Positions 17,939-28,210 of a stretch of 64,000 bases of DNA are shown one piece after another. Source of the stretch: Candidatus Methylaffinis lahnbergensis. Lineage in GTDB: Bacteria > Pseudomonadota > Alphaproteobacteria > Rhizobiales > Beijerinckiaceae. Under the pieces are notes generated by a model. The model was given only the letters and a program-made list of their open reading frames with translations, was not told the origin of the DNA and did not search any database. The stretch covers positions 1-64,000 of the forward strand of contig PEFW01000004.1 in the NCBI GenBank assembly GCA_002890675.1, read 5' to 3'. Both the position numbers and the translations under genes were made by a program. Every line of letters starts with the position of its first letter. The stretch's first letter is position 1.

Positions 17939-18091
17939 CACGATACCGTCCAGTCTAAACAGCGGAGCTTTGAAAAGCGAGGCCAAATCTACCGCTCGGG
18001 CTTGGTCGCCAAAGGGACAGCGCAGGCTCACCGCTTTTCTCGTCATCCGGCAGAAATGATCATGCCAGACATTCGCAACGTACAAGGGACG
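17939..18091 (-). repeat. IS110-associated non-coding segment, copy 2
   Basis: This is the partner of 10028-10172, with about 9 extra bases (GCGAGGCC region) relative to copy 1. It stands on the same strand and upstream of an IS110 remnant, as copy 1 does. It may be the non-coding, bridge-RNA-encoding end of the same element type; this is inference. Confidence 0.55.
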
Positions 18092-18278
18092 GTCATTGCT
18101 GACCGCCCGCCGCCCAGATCCGTGCGGGCGGGATTCCCGCACACGGCTCCAACCTTGGGTGTGTGACGGCGAAACGCTTGTCTGGATACGGATGAAGTTG
18201 CCAACATAGAACGTGTCCTGCGCGCCGCAGTAGCCCGGGCATTCGCTCTCGAACTCGCCGTGAGCCTCCTTTTCGGTC

Positions 18279-18797
18279 GTGGCTTTCTCCATGGCTATGA
18301 CCTGCGCCCGTCTCGAGAATTACCTTGCGCTGGCGTGGCGGCGCTCTCACGGAACGACGCTCGATTTGCCGCGGCTGCGGCCAGCCATCGTGAGGACAAA
18401 CGAGGATACGATCGCGCTCGTGCGACGTCTGTCGACTCATTATCCCGACACTGTCATAGCCGGCATTCTCAACCGGCAAGGCCGAACCAGTGCATATGGT
18501 CATCGTTTTGACGCCAACACTGTCGGCAATCTGCGCCGTCATTTGAAAATCCCACGCTTCCGGTCATCGTCCGAACCGGCCAAGTGAGAATTGATGACGA
18601 TCAGGAAGGCCGCTGCCATTCTCGGTGTGGCGCCATAGACCATTCATCGCGCTCTCAATGACGGCGCCATCGCTGGAGAACAACTCACGTCGGCGCGCCA
18701 TGGCGTATTCGACTCACGAACGAATTGCGCGCTCGCTTCAGTGACGAGGCGCCTCCCGATTACTTCACCATGTACCAGGCTATCACCGGCGCGTAGA
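18279..18797 (+). pseudogene. Serine recombinase C-terminal remnant
   Basis: The plus frame reads DTIALVRRLSTHYPDTVIAG and ILNRQGRTSAYGHRFDANTV, then NLRRHLKIPRF. After a TGA it continues in the same frame with MTIRKAAAILGVAP, a TAG, and TIHRALNDGAIAGEQLT. A frameshift then gives APWRIRLTNELRARFSDEA. This is the C-terminal region, with helix-turn-helix segments, found at the end of large serine recombinases in Rhizobiales. Two nonsense codons and one frameshift make it dead. The catalytic resolvase domain is absent. The right end abuts the broken SDR gene. Confidence 0.6.
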
Positions 18798-19242
18798 ATC
18801 AAACTGCGCACACCCTCCGCACGCGCCGCTTCGAGACGCCGTTCCATGGCGATCCGGATGGCCCCTTTGCGGGTCGTTGCCCCTGGCGTGTTCTCGCGCA
18901 GCACCATTGGCCCGTCCAGCGAGAAATTATAGATGCTGCCGGAAGGACGATACGCGCGCCAGATGCTTTGGCGGCGGCTATAGAGCTCTCCAACATCGGC
19001 AGCACCAATTTGGGCCAGTTCTTGTACATGGGAGGATTGACGCCATGCACGATAATCCGCGCTCGTTCCGCCGCGGCGGCCACATCGGCGGCGTTCATGG
19101 CGTCACCAAGTCGGCGAGCTGCCTCCTCCGGGCGCCGATGCAGCGCGCGGATGCGCCAGCCACGTCGCGCGAACGCGAGAGCAGTTTCGCTGCCTATGCC
19201 ACCGGTCGCGCCAATGAGTAAAGCAATACTATCTTGTGCCAT
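18795..19242 (-). pseudogene. NAD(P)-dependent epimerase/SDR, frameshifted and truncated
   Basis: From ATG 19242 the frame reads MAQDSIALLIGATGGIGSET, a Rossmann GATGGIG motif, and continues to GARIVLPA. The protein then continues in another frame with GPMVLRENTPGATTRKGAI and MERRLEAARAEGVRSLILRA. One G missing from a CCGGG run near 18945 explains the shift. The sequence stops matching after RAGD, where recombinase debris begins, so the last third of a normal ~300-residue SDR is lost. It lies downstream of argF on the same strand. Confidence 0.65.
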
Positions 19243-19317
19243 TAGACTTTTTACCTGGCCCGCCAACCCTCCTTTAACAATCGAAATTCTTGCGACGGAT
19301 GGAAGCCGCCTGGCCGG

Positions 19318-20270
19318 TCATGCCCGCGTCGTTCCTAAACACCAGGTAAGGATTCCTTTTTGCACATGCAGCCGATTCTCGGCTTCGTCGAAGACAACGG
19401 ACTGCGGACCGTCGATCACTTCGTCGGTGACCTCCTCGCCGCGATGGGCCGGCAAGCAATGCATGAAGATCGCATCCTTGCCCGCGGCGGCCATCAGTTT
19501 CGCGTTGACCTGGTAGGGCGCAAGCAATCCATGCCGGAAGGCTTCGTCCACGTCGCCCATCGAAACCCAGCAATCCGAGACCACCGCGTCGGCTCCCTTC
19601 ACCGCCTCATGCGGATCGTGGACAATCTTCAGGCGTGCGCCCGAACGGCGCGCCCAATCGACGAGGCCGGCTTGTGGACCTAACCCAGCGGGAGTCGCGA
19701 CACGAAGCGAAAAATCGAATCGCTGCGCGGCGTGGACCCAGCTCGCGAGCACATTGTTGGCGTCGCCGCTCCAGGCGACCGTGCGGCCCTTGATCGGGCC
19801 TTTCTTTTCCTCGAAAGTGAAGACATCCGCCATAACCTGACAGGGATGCGAACGCTTGGACAAGCCGTTGATCACTGGCACACCGGCATACAGGGCGAAT
19901 TCGATCATTGCGGCATGATCGAGAATGCGAATCATGATCGCATCGACAAAACGCGACAGGACGCGGGCCGTATCGGCGATGGTCTCGCCCCTGCCGAGCT
20001 GCATTTCCTGGCCGGTCAGCATGATCGTTTCGCCGCCAAGCTCGCGCATGGCTATGTCGAAGGATACCCGAGTGCGGGTCGAGGGTTTGTCGAAGATCAT
20101 CGCCAAGACCTTGCCGGCGAGCGGCCGGTCCGGCGGGCTCTGTCCCTTGCGGCGGCGCGCCTTCATGCGGGTGGCGGCGTCGAGAATGCGCCGGAGCTCG
20201 GCCGCCGGAATTTCCGAAAGATCGAGAAAATGGCGCCCCGCCGGGGATGCGCCCTGGCTTTCTAGCGTGC

Positions 20271-20274
<4 letters not shown>
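19318..20274 (-). CDS. argF: Ornithine carbamoyltransferase
   Basis: A 318-residue cytoplasmic enzyme making citrulline from ornithine and carbamoyl phosphate in arginine synthesis. The carbamoyl-phosphate loop is [11 protein letters not shown] (about residue 60). [17 protein letters not shown] (about 140), a conserved DCWVSMGD in place near 235 and [11 protein letters not shown] near 275 are the other family blocks. ATG 20274 overlaps the argD stop (ATGA), so argD and argF are probably translated in tandem. The ORF is open further upstream, but that part is only the shadow of argD. Downstream, where many relatives carry hslO, there is a broken SDR gene. Confidence 0.95.
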
Positions 20275-21488
<1,214 letters not shown>

Positions 21489-21827
21489 GATCGCACTCCA
21501 GGATACTGGCCAACGCAAACATTTCCAGTCAGGGAAGCTCCGGGAGACACCTTGGTCCAGTTCGCATCATGCTCGCAATATCATGGGTCGCGGATGCCGC
21601 TATCCGCTGGGCATTCCAGCAAGCTAGGCTTGGGAAGCGATTGCTCCACCAGCATGCTAATCTTGATGGACCCTTTGGCGGGCTTCGCCCCTTGCGCAAA
21701 TTTTCGCCTCTTCAATCGGAAGAGTGATCCGAAAGCGAGACCCACGGTCGTTTAATATCCCTCCGGCCTGGTCGCCGCCATCCCCGCTGGGGGGCGAACG
21801 GCGCCGGCAGGCACTCGTTGAAGCGGC
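21489..21827. other. Spacer upstream of argD
   Basis: No gene is supported here. It separates the IalB-like gene from argD, both on the minus strand, and should contain the argD promoter. I see no clear -35/-10 pair or ARG-box palindrome. Confidence 0.4.
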
Positions 21828-22583
21828 TTATTTGGGCGGCGGCGCGGGTGCGGCGGGCTTGGCGGCGTCCGGTTTTGCCGCTTCGAGGCGCTTACGCTCT
21901 TCTTCGGCGCGCTTTTGCAATTCTTCCTGCAATTTTTTCTGTTGCTCTTCGAGGACTTTTGGATCGATGGGGGGCCCATCGAAGGCCCTGCCGAAACCTG
22001 CCACCGGGATCGCGAAGGTAATTTCATTGTTGACTTGGTTCTTGACCGCGACACTCAAAATCGAACCCTTCTTAATCTGATCGATCGTCGCGCCCTTGAC
22101 CTTGGCTTCGGCAAAACATCCGTTCGGGAAGCAAATTTCGAAGCTTCCCTCAAGCGTCGCGCCCTTGTCGATGGCAAAACGGAAGCCAGGCCGCAACAAG
22201 AGGCCGACTGGCACCAGCAGGCGGACAATGCGCGTATCGTCGCCTTTGATGTCGTAGATGGCCAGTGCCAAGACCGGCGCCTGCCCCGCCTGCGAGCTGA
22301 AATCGCGGGTCGTGTAACAAATCTCCTTGTTGGCCGCCGGATCCCGGCCGCAGACCTTGGTCCAGTCGTTTTGCGTCGGCACCAGATCGATCTTGACTGG
22401 GCCTTGCGGCTGCTGCTGCGCCGGGGCGGCTTGATCCTGAGCGGGCTGGGCGGGTTGCGCCTGGGCGGGTGCCGCAGGCGCGGGCTGCGCGGGCTTCTTC
22501 GCCTGCGCGAAAGCGCCGGTCCCCGCAAATAGAAGAAGGCTAGCCAAGCCGGCCGCACCGAGGCGTTTCAACGAGAAGGGCAT
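21828..22583 (-). CDS. Invasion-associated locus B (IalB) family protein
   Basis: A 251-residue exported protein. The signal peptide is MPFSLKRLGAAGLASLLLFA followed by GTGAFA. A proline/alanine/glutamine-rich linker (about residues 27-60) follows, and then an IalB domain: WTKVCGRDPAANKEICYTTR, VLALAIYDIKGDDTRIVRLL, ATLEGSFEICFPNGCFAEAK. The paired cysteines are typical. The C-terminus is a charged helix (EEQQKKLQEELQKRAEEER) and a Pro-Ala tail. IalB-type proteins are common in Rhizobiales envelopes and their biochemical role is unsettled. ATG 22583 is chosen for GGAAAGGA upstream and for the signal peptide; the frame is open to 22670. Confidence 0.85.
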   Translation of the reverse strand: MPFSLKRLGAAGLASLLLFAGTGAFAQAKKPAQPAPAAPAQAQPAQPAQDQAAPAQQQPQGPVKIDLVPTQNDWTKVCGRDPAANKEICYTTRDFSSQAGQAPVLALAIYDIKGDDTRIVRLLVPVGLLLRPGFRFAIDKGATLEGSFEICFPNGCFAEAKVKGATIDQIKKGSILSVAVKNQVNNEITFAIPVAGFGRAFDGPPIDPKVLEEQQKKLQEELQKRAEEERKRLEAAKPDAAKPAAPAPPPK

Positions 22584-23217
22584 CAAATTTCCTTTCCAAT
22601 GATTAGGCCTTTCACAACCGCCTTCGCTCCGGCCATATGGCGACGGCAATCGATGCGGCAACGAAACCACCCATGGGGACCCGCCGGGCGCGAGGACCGC
22701 CGTCTAGACCGGAGCAAGCCTCCACGCGTGCACTTCGGTTTTATCGCTTCGGTAAGCATTATAGGGCTGGCTTGCAAGCCCCGGAGCGCGTTTCAATTGT
22801 GCGAAATCATGGGAGTGAGGTTGCCGGCCACGACGTGGAGCAAAGCCTCGGTGGCCAGGCCGCGAAAAGCGAGTACGGATCTGAAGGGCGAGAGACAACC
22901 CCGGTTGTCACGGCAGCCGGTCGACTTCAAACGTGAAGGGGCGTCTGGTTTGCCAAGGAACTCATTGCCGCGGCGCCCAACGGCGAGAAGCCGGGCTAAT
23001 CCATCTGTTGTGCCGGAACAGTTCCGCCTTTGGCGCAGGCCGCCCCTCGCTTACTAATGCGATGGCTTGGTCCAGGGGCCTCGAGCAACAACGCGCATCG
23101 CCCCCGCTCTCCGTGGCCGCCCTAATTTTGCAGCTCGTCCCTCAAGCTGCGACTCTCCCGGCCGTCTCGAATTCCGTCGGTGGGCTGGCGCGGCCACTTG
23201 CGCGGCCGCGCGCTTAT
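22584..23217. other. Gene-free stretch
   Basis: About 630 bp without a supported gene. Short open frames on both strands overlap, lack family resemblance and lack ribosome-binding sites. No tRNA cloverleaf or obvious structured RNA was recognised. Confidence 0.4.
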
Positions 23218-23307
23218 TCATGAGACCCAAAAATGCACAAGGACAAGCTGGATAAGGATGGTGGCAACGAGTAAGCCATTGACTATGGTGACAGTGTGAT
23301 CGTTCAT
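23218..23307 (-). CDS. Predicted 29-residue single-span membrane peptide
   Basis: A short frame with a clear ribosome-binding site (GGGAGAGG, 3 bases before ATG 23307) encodes 29 residues. A polar start (MNDHTVTIVNG) is followed by one hydrophobic helix (LLVATILIQLVLV) and an HFWVS end, then TGA. It is below the length used for ordinary ORF listing. Many tiny bacterial membrane proteins have this build, but I do not recognise a family. It stands alone, with a perfect inverted repeat about 70 bp upstream. Coding status rests on the ribosome-binding site and the hydrophobic pattern only. Confidence 0.5.
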   Translation of the reverse strand: MNDHTVTIVNGLLVATILIQLVLVHFWVS

Positions 23308-23374
23308 GGTCCTCTCCCGGTCGGGTACTAATTCTTGGCGCCGCGATTTCGCGGTCGCACTGGTTACGTCGAGC

Positions 23375-23410
23375 TTTTTGCCGGAAAAGTCAAGTCTGCT
23401 CCGGCAAAAA
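23375..23410. repeat. Inverted repeat, 10-bp arms, 16-base loop
   Basis: TTTTTGCCGG and CCGGCAAAAA are perfect arms. It lies between the small membrane peptide (leftward) and the binding-protein gene (rightward). With T-runs on both outer flanks it could form a weak stem in RNA or be a protein-binding site upstream of both genes. Confidence 0.4.
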
Positions 23411-23600
23411 CGGCGTTAGGCCTCGCCGACGCACTCCCGCCGCTCCGGCCGATTTGGCCGCGGCGGCGTGCCCAGCGTCACGAAGGCAACGACCCGGCGA
23501 TACTCATAAATCATTTTTCAAGCTAAAGGAAGCTTTATTCAAGGGCACGTTCGCGCCGCCCCAACGGGCGGAATTCCTATCGATCCGCTAATATGCGCCA

Positions 23601-25442
23601 ATGACATCTCGTTTGCCTCGGGTTGCCGCACTAGCTTTCGCCGGTTTTGCGTTGGTTCTTCGCGCCGCTTATTGCGCCACCCTCGCGGCGGAAGCCACAC
23701 CGCCGGCCGGGGAGCCAGCCATCGCCATGCACGGGGGCCCCGCCCTAAACGGCCCCTTCGATCATCTGCCCTATGCCGATCCCGCTGCGTTGAAAGGCGG
23801 CCGTCTGACCATCGGATTTCTCGGTACTTTCGATAGTCTCAATCCGTTCAACCTGAAGGCCGGATCGACCGCGCAGGGGTTGAACGCCAATGTCTTCGAG
23901 ACCTTGATGGCGCGCTCTCTCGACGAACCTTTCACGCTGTACGGTTTGATCGCGCAAACCATCGAAACGGACGCCGAGCGCAGTTTTGCGACCTTCAGGC
24001 TCGATCCGCGCGCGCATTTCTCCGACGGCGCACCAATTACTTCGGCCGACGTCTTGTTCACCTTCGACCTCCTGAAATCCAAGGGGCGGCCGCAACAGCG
24101 TGCGGCTTTTTCTCTCGTCAAATCGGTCGAAACGCCGGACGCGCTGACCATCCGCTATGATCTTTCCGGCATCGGCGACCGGGAAATGCCCCTGACGTTG
24201 GCGCTTATGCCGGTGTTACCGCGCCACAAGACCGATCTCGCGAAATTCGACGACGCTAGTCTCGCAATCCCAATCGGCTCCGGACCCTACCTTGTCGCCG
24301 ATGTCAAGCCTGGCGAACGCATCATTCTGCGCCGCGATCAAGGTTACTGGGCCAATGACCTGCCAGTCCGCCGCGGCCTATACAATTTCGACGAGATCGA
24401 CATCGAATATTTTCGTGACGCCAACAGCCTATTCGAAGCCTTCGCGGCCGGGTTTCTCGATTTTCGCGAGGAGACCGATCCGGCGCACTGGACAAATGCT
24501 TACGATTTCCCCGCCATCCGCGATCGCAGAATTATCCGCGAGGCGTTGCCGACCGGAGGGCCCAAGGGCATGGATGGTTTTGTCTTCAATCTGCGCCGCC
24601 CGCTCTTTGTCGACAGCAGGGTTCGCGAAGCGCTCGGGCTTGTTTTCGATTTCGAATGGATCAATGCCAATCTTTACGGCGGGGTCTACAAACGAACGAA
24701 AAGTTTTTTCGACGATTCCGAACTTGCCTCGACCGGGCGCGCGGCGAGCGCCGCCGAGCTTGCCTTGCTCGCGCCGTTTCCCGGCGTGGTTCGCGCCGAT
24801 ATTCTGGAAGGCCGCTGGCGGCCGGCCGCGACCGATGGTTTGGGAGCGGACAGGACGCAGCCCAAGCGCGCCCTCGCGCTCTTGCAAGCGGCGGGCTACG
24901 AACTCGAAGACGGCCGCCTGACCAAGGGGGGCGAGGCTTTGTCCTTCGAGATCATGGTCAAGGACCGCAATCATGAACGCCTCGCCCTCAATTACGCGGA
25001 TTCGCTTGGCCGGATCGGAGTGACGGCGAAGGTCCGCGTCGTCGACGAAGTCCAATATCAGAGGCGGCGGCAGAAATTCGATTTCGATATGATGATCGGA
25101 AGCTGGGTTGCCTCCGCTTCGCCCGGCAACGAGCAGCGCTCGCGCTGGGGCTCGGCAAGCGCCGATCAAGAGGCCTCGTTCAATCTCGCCGGGGTCAAAT
25201 CGCCGGCGCTCGACGCCATGATCAACGCCCTGCTCGCCGCCAAGACGGACGAAGAGTTTGTCACCGCCGTGCGCGCCTATGACCGCGTGCTCCTCTCGGG
25301 CTTCTATATCGTGCCGCTGTATCATGCGCAGGACCAATGGATCGCGGCATCCACCAAGCTTGCGAGGCCGCGTAACCTGCCGCGCTATGGTCCGGCCTCG
25401 GGCGGCGCCACCCTCGACACATGGTGGAGAAAAGAACCTTGA
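23601..25442 (+). CDS. ABC transporter periplasmic solute-binding protein (SBP family 5, YejA-like)
   Basis: A 613-residue exported binding protein of the peptide/nickel class (SBP_bac_5). A signal peptide (VAALAFAGFALVLRAAYCA) is followed by AMHGGPAL and KGGRLTIGFLGTFDSLNPF, the usual YejA-like start. FRLDPRAHFSDGAPITSADV, the family signature, lies near residue 140; GSGPYLVADVKPGERIILRR, YWANDLPV and FDEIDIEYFRD follow. Such proteins deliver oligopeptides or related compounds to an ABC permease. No permease or ATPase genes of the yejBEF kind follow; the next gene is a slipin. The ligand cannot be predicted. Confidence 0.88.
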   Translation: MTSRLPRVAALAFAGFALVLRAAYCATLAAEATPPAGEPAIAMHGGPALNGPFDHLPYADPAALKGGRLTIGFLGTFDSLNPFNLKAGSTAQGLNANVFETLMARSLDEPFTLYGLIAQTIETDAERSFATFRLDPRAHFSDGAPITSADVLFTFDLLKSKGRPQQRAAFSLVKSVETPDALTIRYDLSGIGDREMPLTLALMPVLPRHKTDLAKFDDASLAIPIGSGPYLVADVKPGERIILRRDQGYWANDLPVRRGLYNFDEIDIEYFRDANSLFEAFAAGFLDFREETDPAHWTNAYDFPAIRDRRIIREALPTGGPKGMDGFVFNLRRPLFVDSRVREALGLVFDFEWINANLYGGVYKRTKSFFDDSELASTGRAASAAELALLAPFPGVVRADILEGRWRPAATDGLGADRTQPKRALALLQAAGYELEDGRLTKGGEALSFEIMVKDRNHERLALNYADSLGRIGVTAKVRVVDEVQYQRRRQKFDFDMMIGSWVASASPGNEQRSRWGSASADQEASFNLAGVKSPALDAMINALLAAKTDEEFVTAVRAYDRVLLSGFYIVPLYHAQDQWIAASTKLARPRNLPRYGPASGGATLDTWWRKEP

Positions 25443-25530
25443 AGGCAACAATTGCCCAGGCACGCTCAAGGATCAGGCCTCATGGCAAAGGCGCCGCGCC
25501 TGCCCGCGAGACCCAAACGAGAACCACGCG

Positions 25531-26304
25531 ATGCTGATTATTTCATTCCTGGCGATCCTTGTGCTCCTCTTTCTCCTGACCGGCGTGCGGATCGCCAATC
25601 AATATCAAAGGGCGGTGATCTTCCGGCTCGGCAAATATGCCCGCACCTCGGAGCCGGGTCTCTATCTGCTGATCCCGCTCATCGAGTGGCAATGGACGAT
25701 CGACATGCGCACAATGACGACCGCGGTCGAGCAGCAGGAGGCGATCACCAAGGACAATGTTCCAATCAAGATCAACGCGGTGATCTGGCGCAAGACGATC
25801 GATCCCAAACGGGCCGTCATCGAGGTTGTCGATGTCGGCGATTCGGTTGTCCAGGTCGCGCAAACGGCGCTGCGCAATATCATCGGCCAGCATACGCTCG
25901 ACGACGTGTTGAAGGAGCAGGAGGCGATATCGAGGGCGCTGCAAAATTCGATCGACACCGTGACAGAGCCCTGGGGCGTCAAGGTCGAGCGGGTCCAGAT
26001 GAAGAATGTCGAGATCCCCGAATCCATGCAGCGCGCGATGGCGCAAGAGGCCGAGGCGCTGCGGGAAAAGCGCGCCCGCCAGATCAAGGCGCAGGCGGAA
26101 GTCGAAGCCGCGGCGCTGCTGCGCCAGGCGGCGGAAATCATCATGCAAAGCCCGGCCGGGCTCGAATTGCGCCGGATGCAAATGATGACCGAGGTCGGCG
26201 CCGAGCAAAACACCATGATGATCGTCATGATGCCGAGCGAATTCGTCGACATGGCGCGGGGGATCGCGCGACAGGCAGGGGCGCGCGGGGCGGCGGAAAG
26301 TTAG
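25531..26304 (+). CDS. Slipin/stomatin-family SPFH protein
   Basis: A 257-residue membrane protein. One N-terminal helix (MLIISFLAILVLLFLLTGV) is followed by an SPFH/Band 7 domain: QYQRAVIFRLGKYARTSEPG, LIPLIEWQWTIDMRT, ITKDNVPIKINAVIWRKTID and VKVERVQMKNVEIPESMQRA. A charged helix (AEALREKRARQIKAQAEVEA) gives oligomerisation, as in bacterial slipins. The ORF is open far upstream, but ATG 25531 gives the normal N-terminus. Slipins are often paired with an NfeD membrane protease-like gene; none is present here. It lies 88 bp after the binding-protein gene. Its role in membrane organisation is family knowledge only. Confidence 0.9.
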   Translation: MLIISFLAILVLLFLLTGVRIANQYQRAVIFRLGKYARTSEPGLYLLIPLIEWQWTIDMRTMTTAVEQQEAITKDNVPIKINAVIWRKTIDPKRAVIEVVDVGDSVVQVAQTALRNIIGQHTLDDVLKEQEAISRALQNSIDTVTEPWGVKVERVQMKNVEIPESMQRAMAQEAEALREKRARQIKAQAEVEAAALLRQAAEIIMQSPAGLELRRMQMMTEVGAEQNTMMIVMMPSEFVDMARGIARQAGARGAAES

Positions 26305-26470
26305 GGAAGCGAGTTGGCCGCAAGACCGCCGCGGTCCAGCGGTAATGGCGCCGGGCTTGGCAATTGTAAAGAATGTGAAAGACCGTCAGCAGGAGCGCCC
26401 ACCCCGCCGAACCCGCTCCCGCACATCGGCTGTGCCAGTTCATCGCGTTAGGGTATATACGGGAAGGAAC

Positions 26471-26553
26471 TCTGGTGCACGAAAGCCCCGCGCCGAGGAA
26501 CTGGCATTGCCAATGTCCGCCGAAAGCGGCGATCTCGGCCTCAACATAAAGTC
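26471..26553. repeat. Diverged intergenic repeat, copy 2 (partner at 386-462)
   Basis: The core CTGGCATTGCCAATGTCCGC matches TTGGCATTGCCAAAATCTGT at 411. The flanks on both sides align over roughly 70 bp. Just upstream, GGGTATATACGGGAAGGAA resembles GGGTATATATATGGGAAGAA at 28580, so parts of this element may occur a third time. Confidence 0.5.
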
Positions 26554-26779
26554 ATCGCCCCTCTAGCCGAGACCGTCGAGGCGCAGTCCAGATGGGTATC
26601 TTTGCCCATAGTTCGCCCGACCCAAACAGGCCAAATTGAGCGAGGCTTATTGTCCAATCTCACGGTCATCTGGGGAATTCCGGTTACGATCGAGCGGTAT
26701 GGGAATAAACTCATCACGTTGGAGCCGGGGCAGTCCGACCACGTATATAGGAGTTACGGACGTCGGGAGGACCAATGAC

Positions 26780-28210
26780 ATGACAATCACACTAAAAAAA
26801 CAACTAATGATACTTTTGACCTTTGCATGCGCGGTCGCGGGCACGACGTTTTTGTCAGGAAGCAATGTTCTGCTCGTTGGTCGAGTCGCGGCCGCTTCCA
26901 CCTCGACCACCACTACCTTTTCCCTGACCAAATACACTGTCTCACCACAGGCTTTGAATTTTCCGGCTATAAAGGGGGCTCCGGTAAACAATAACGAAAT
27001 TCCGCCCGCGATGATTATCAAAGATAAGTCACACAATTATTTCGTAAGCGGCTACATGGGTTTCAGCTGTCTGGGCAATTGGGGCTTATTTGGCTCCGGC
27101 ATTCATGCGTTTACGGACTGTTCGGAAGCGTTGGGGCCGGTTGTAGATAACCTACAAACCGGTTATATAACCGAATCCATGGCCGATGCTTTGCCGGCCT
27201 ACAAACGCAATTACAATGGGATATTTAGTGTAGTTGAGTATAATAACCCCGCTTCTTCCAGTGGCCTCTCGCTTCTCGCGGTCATGCACGAAGAGAACAA
27301 AGGCGAGGCGAAACCGAAGGCGGGTGGCGGCGTCGGTTCGTTCCGAAACTCTGTCTCACGTTCAATCACCAATCTCGTCAATGGAGATACCGGTTCCACA
27401 TGCATTCATGAAAACAACGGATGTTACTTCGCCTTTGTTTCCGCTGCAACGATCCCGTTTACAACGGCAACCAGCTATGGTCATAATCCGCAATGGACAG
27501 ATTATGGTCCCATCGTATGGCCATCTCAAGGTTATGTATCGTCCGATCGTACAATGAAAGTTGCGAATGGTCCGCGCCATCCCCATGCAATTATCGATGG
27601 GAATTACGCCTACGTATTCTATCAGGATTCTTACTACACAAATGGATTCGACGGCCTATACAACCTCGATGTGGGAGATCGCCGTGGTGGCATGAAAGTG
27701 ATTCGGGCCCAACTCCCCAATGTTCAACCAGGGAGTTGGTATGCCTACTATCAGCCGGCGGGGTCTAGTGCGGGCGATTTTACCGAACCGGCACTTCCGA
27801 TTGGAGGGTCCTTTTCCACTCCCGGCCCGCGCGCTACCCCAATCTTTACAAACAACAAAGATCCGAATCACGGAAACTACGAAGGACTCAGTTTCGCCAT
27901 TGCGCAGGTAAAAGGACAGAACCTGTATGCCGGCGTCGAGGAATATGCCGATTGGGGTCTCGAAGGTCCCTTGATGTGCGCCGGGAAAATGCGTGTAGCT
28001 CTACGTACGTCTACAGATCTTATACATTGGTCGGCCAGGATTCCACTTTATGATGGCTGTCAGGATTACCCAAATTTCGCGCTCAATCTTCCAGAGTTTG
28101 TTGATGCGAGTTCAAGCTCAAATACTCAAATTGATCTCAACAACTTCTATATTGTCGGAAATAAGCCGTTCACCTATTACTACATGCATGTGGGTCTTAC
28201 CGCGATTTAG
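26780..28210 (+). CDS. Secreted protein of unknown function, possibly beta-propeller glycosidase-like
   Basis: A 476-residue protein with a long signal peptide (KKQLMILLTFACAVAGTTFL, then a hydrophobic stretch ending VAAA) and a Ser/Thr-rich start. The body is rich in aromatic residues, glycine and asparagine. GPRHPHAIIDGNYAYVFYQD, NHGNYEGLSFAIAQVKGQNL and RTSTDLIHWSARIPLYDG follow. The S-x-DL-x-HWS pattern is seen in blades of five-bladed propeller glycosidase-like families such as GH43 or DUF4185, but the match is weak. ATG 26780 follows GGGAGG by 9 bases. The gene is visibly richer in A/T than its neighbours and lies between short repeats and REP elements, which suggests transfer. No operon partner was seen. 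Confidence 0.65.
   Translation: MTITLKKQLMILLTFACAVAGTTFLSGSNVLLVGRVAAASTSTTTTFSLTKYTVSPQALNFPAIKGAPVNNNEIPPAMIIKDKSHNYFVSGYMGFSCLGNWGLFGSGIHAFTDCSEALGPVVDNLQTGYITESMADALPAYKRNYNGIFSVVEYNNPASSSGLSLLAVMHEENKGEAKPKAGGGVGSFRNSVSRSITNLVNGDTGSTCIHENNGCYFAFVSAATIPFTTATSYGHNPQWTDYGPIVWPSQGYVSSDRTMKVANGPRHPHAIIDGNYAYVFYQDSYYTNGFDGLYNLDVGDRRGGMKVIRAQLPNVQPGSWYAYYQPAGSSAGDFTEPALPIGGSFSTPGPRATPIFTNNKDPNHGNYEGLSFAIAQVKGQNLYAGVEEYADWGLEGPLMCAGKMRVALRTSTDLIHWSARIPLYDGCQDYPNFALNLPEFVDASSSSNTQIDLNNFYIVGNKPFTYYYMHVGLTAI

Noticed and set aside
22584..23600. Possible tRNA or structured RNA in the 1-kb spacer
   Set aside because: No T-loop or acceptor-stem pattern and no known RNA consensus was seen, so none was called.
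24429..25469. 346-codon minus-strand frame opposite the solute-binding protein gene
   Set aside because: It has no recognisable domain and overlaps a clear SBP family 5 gene.
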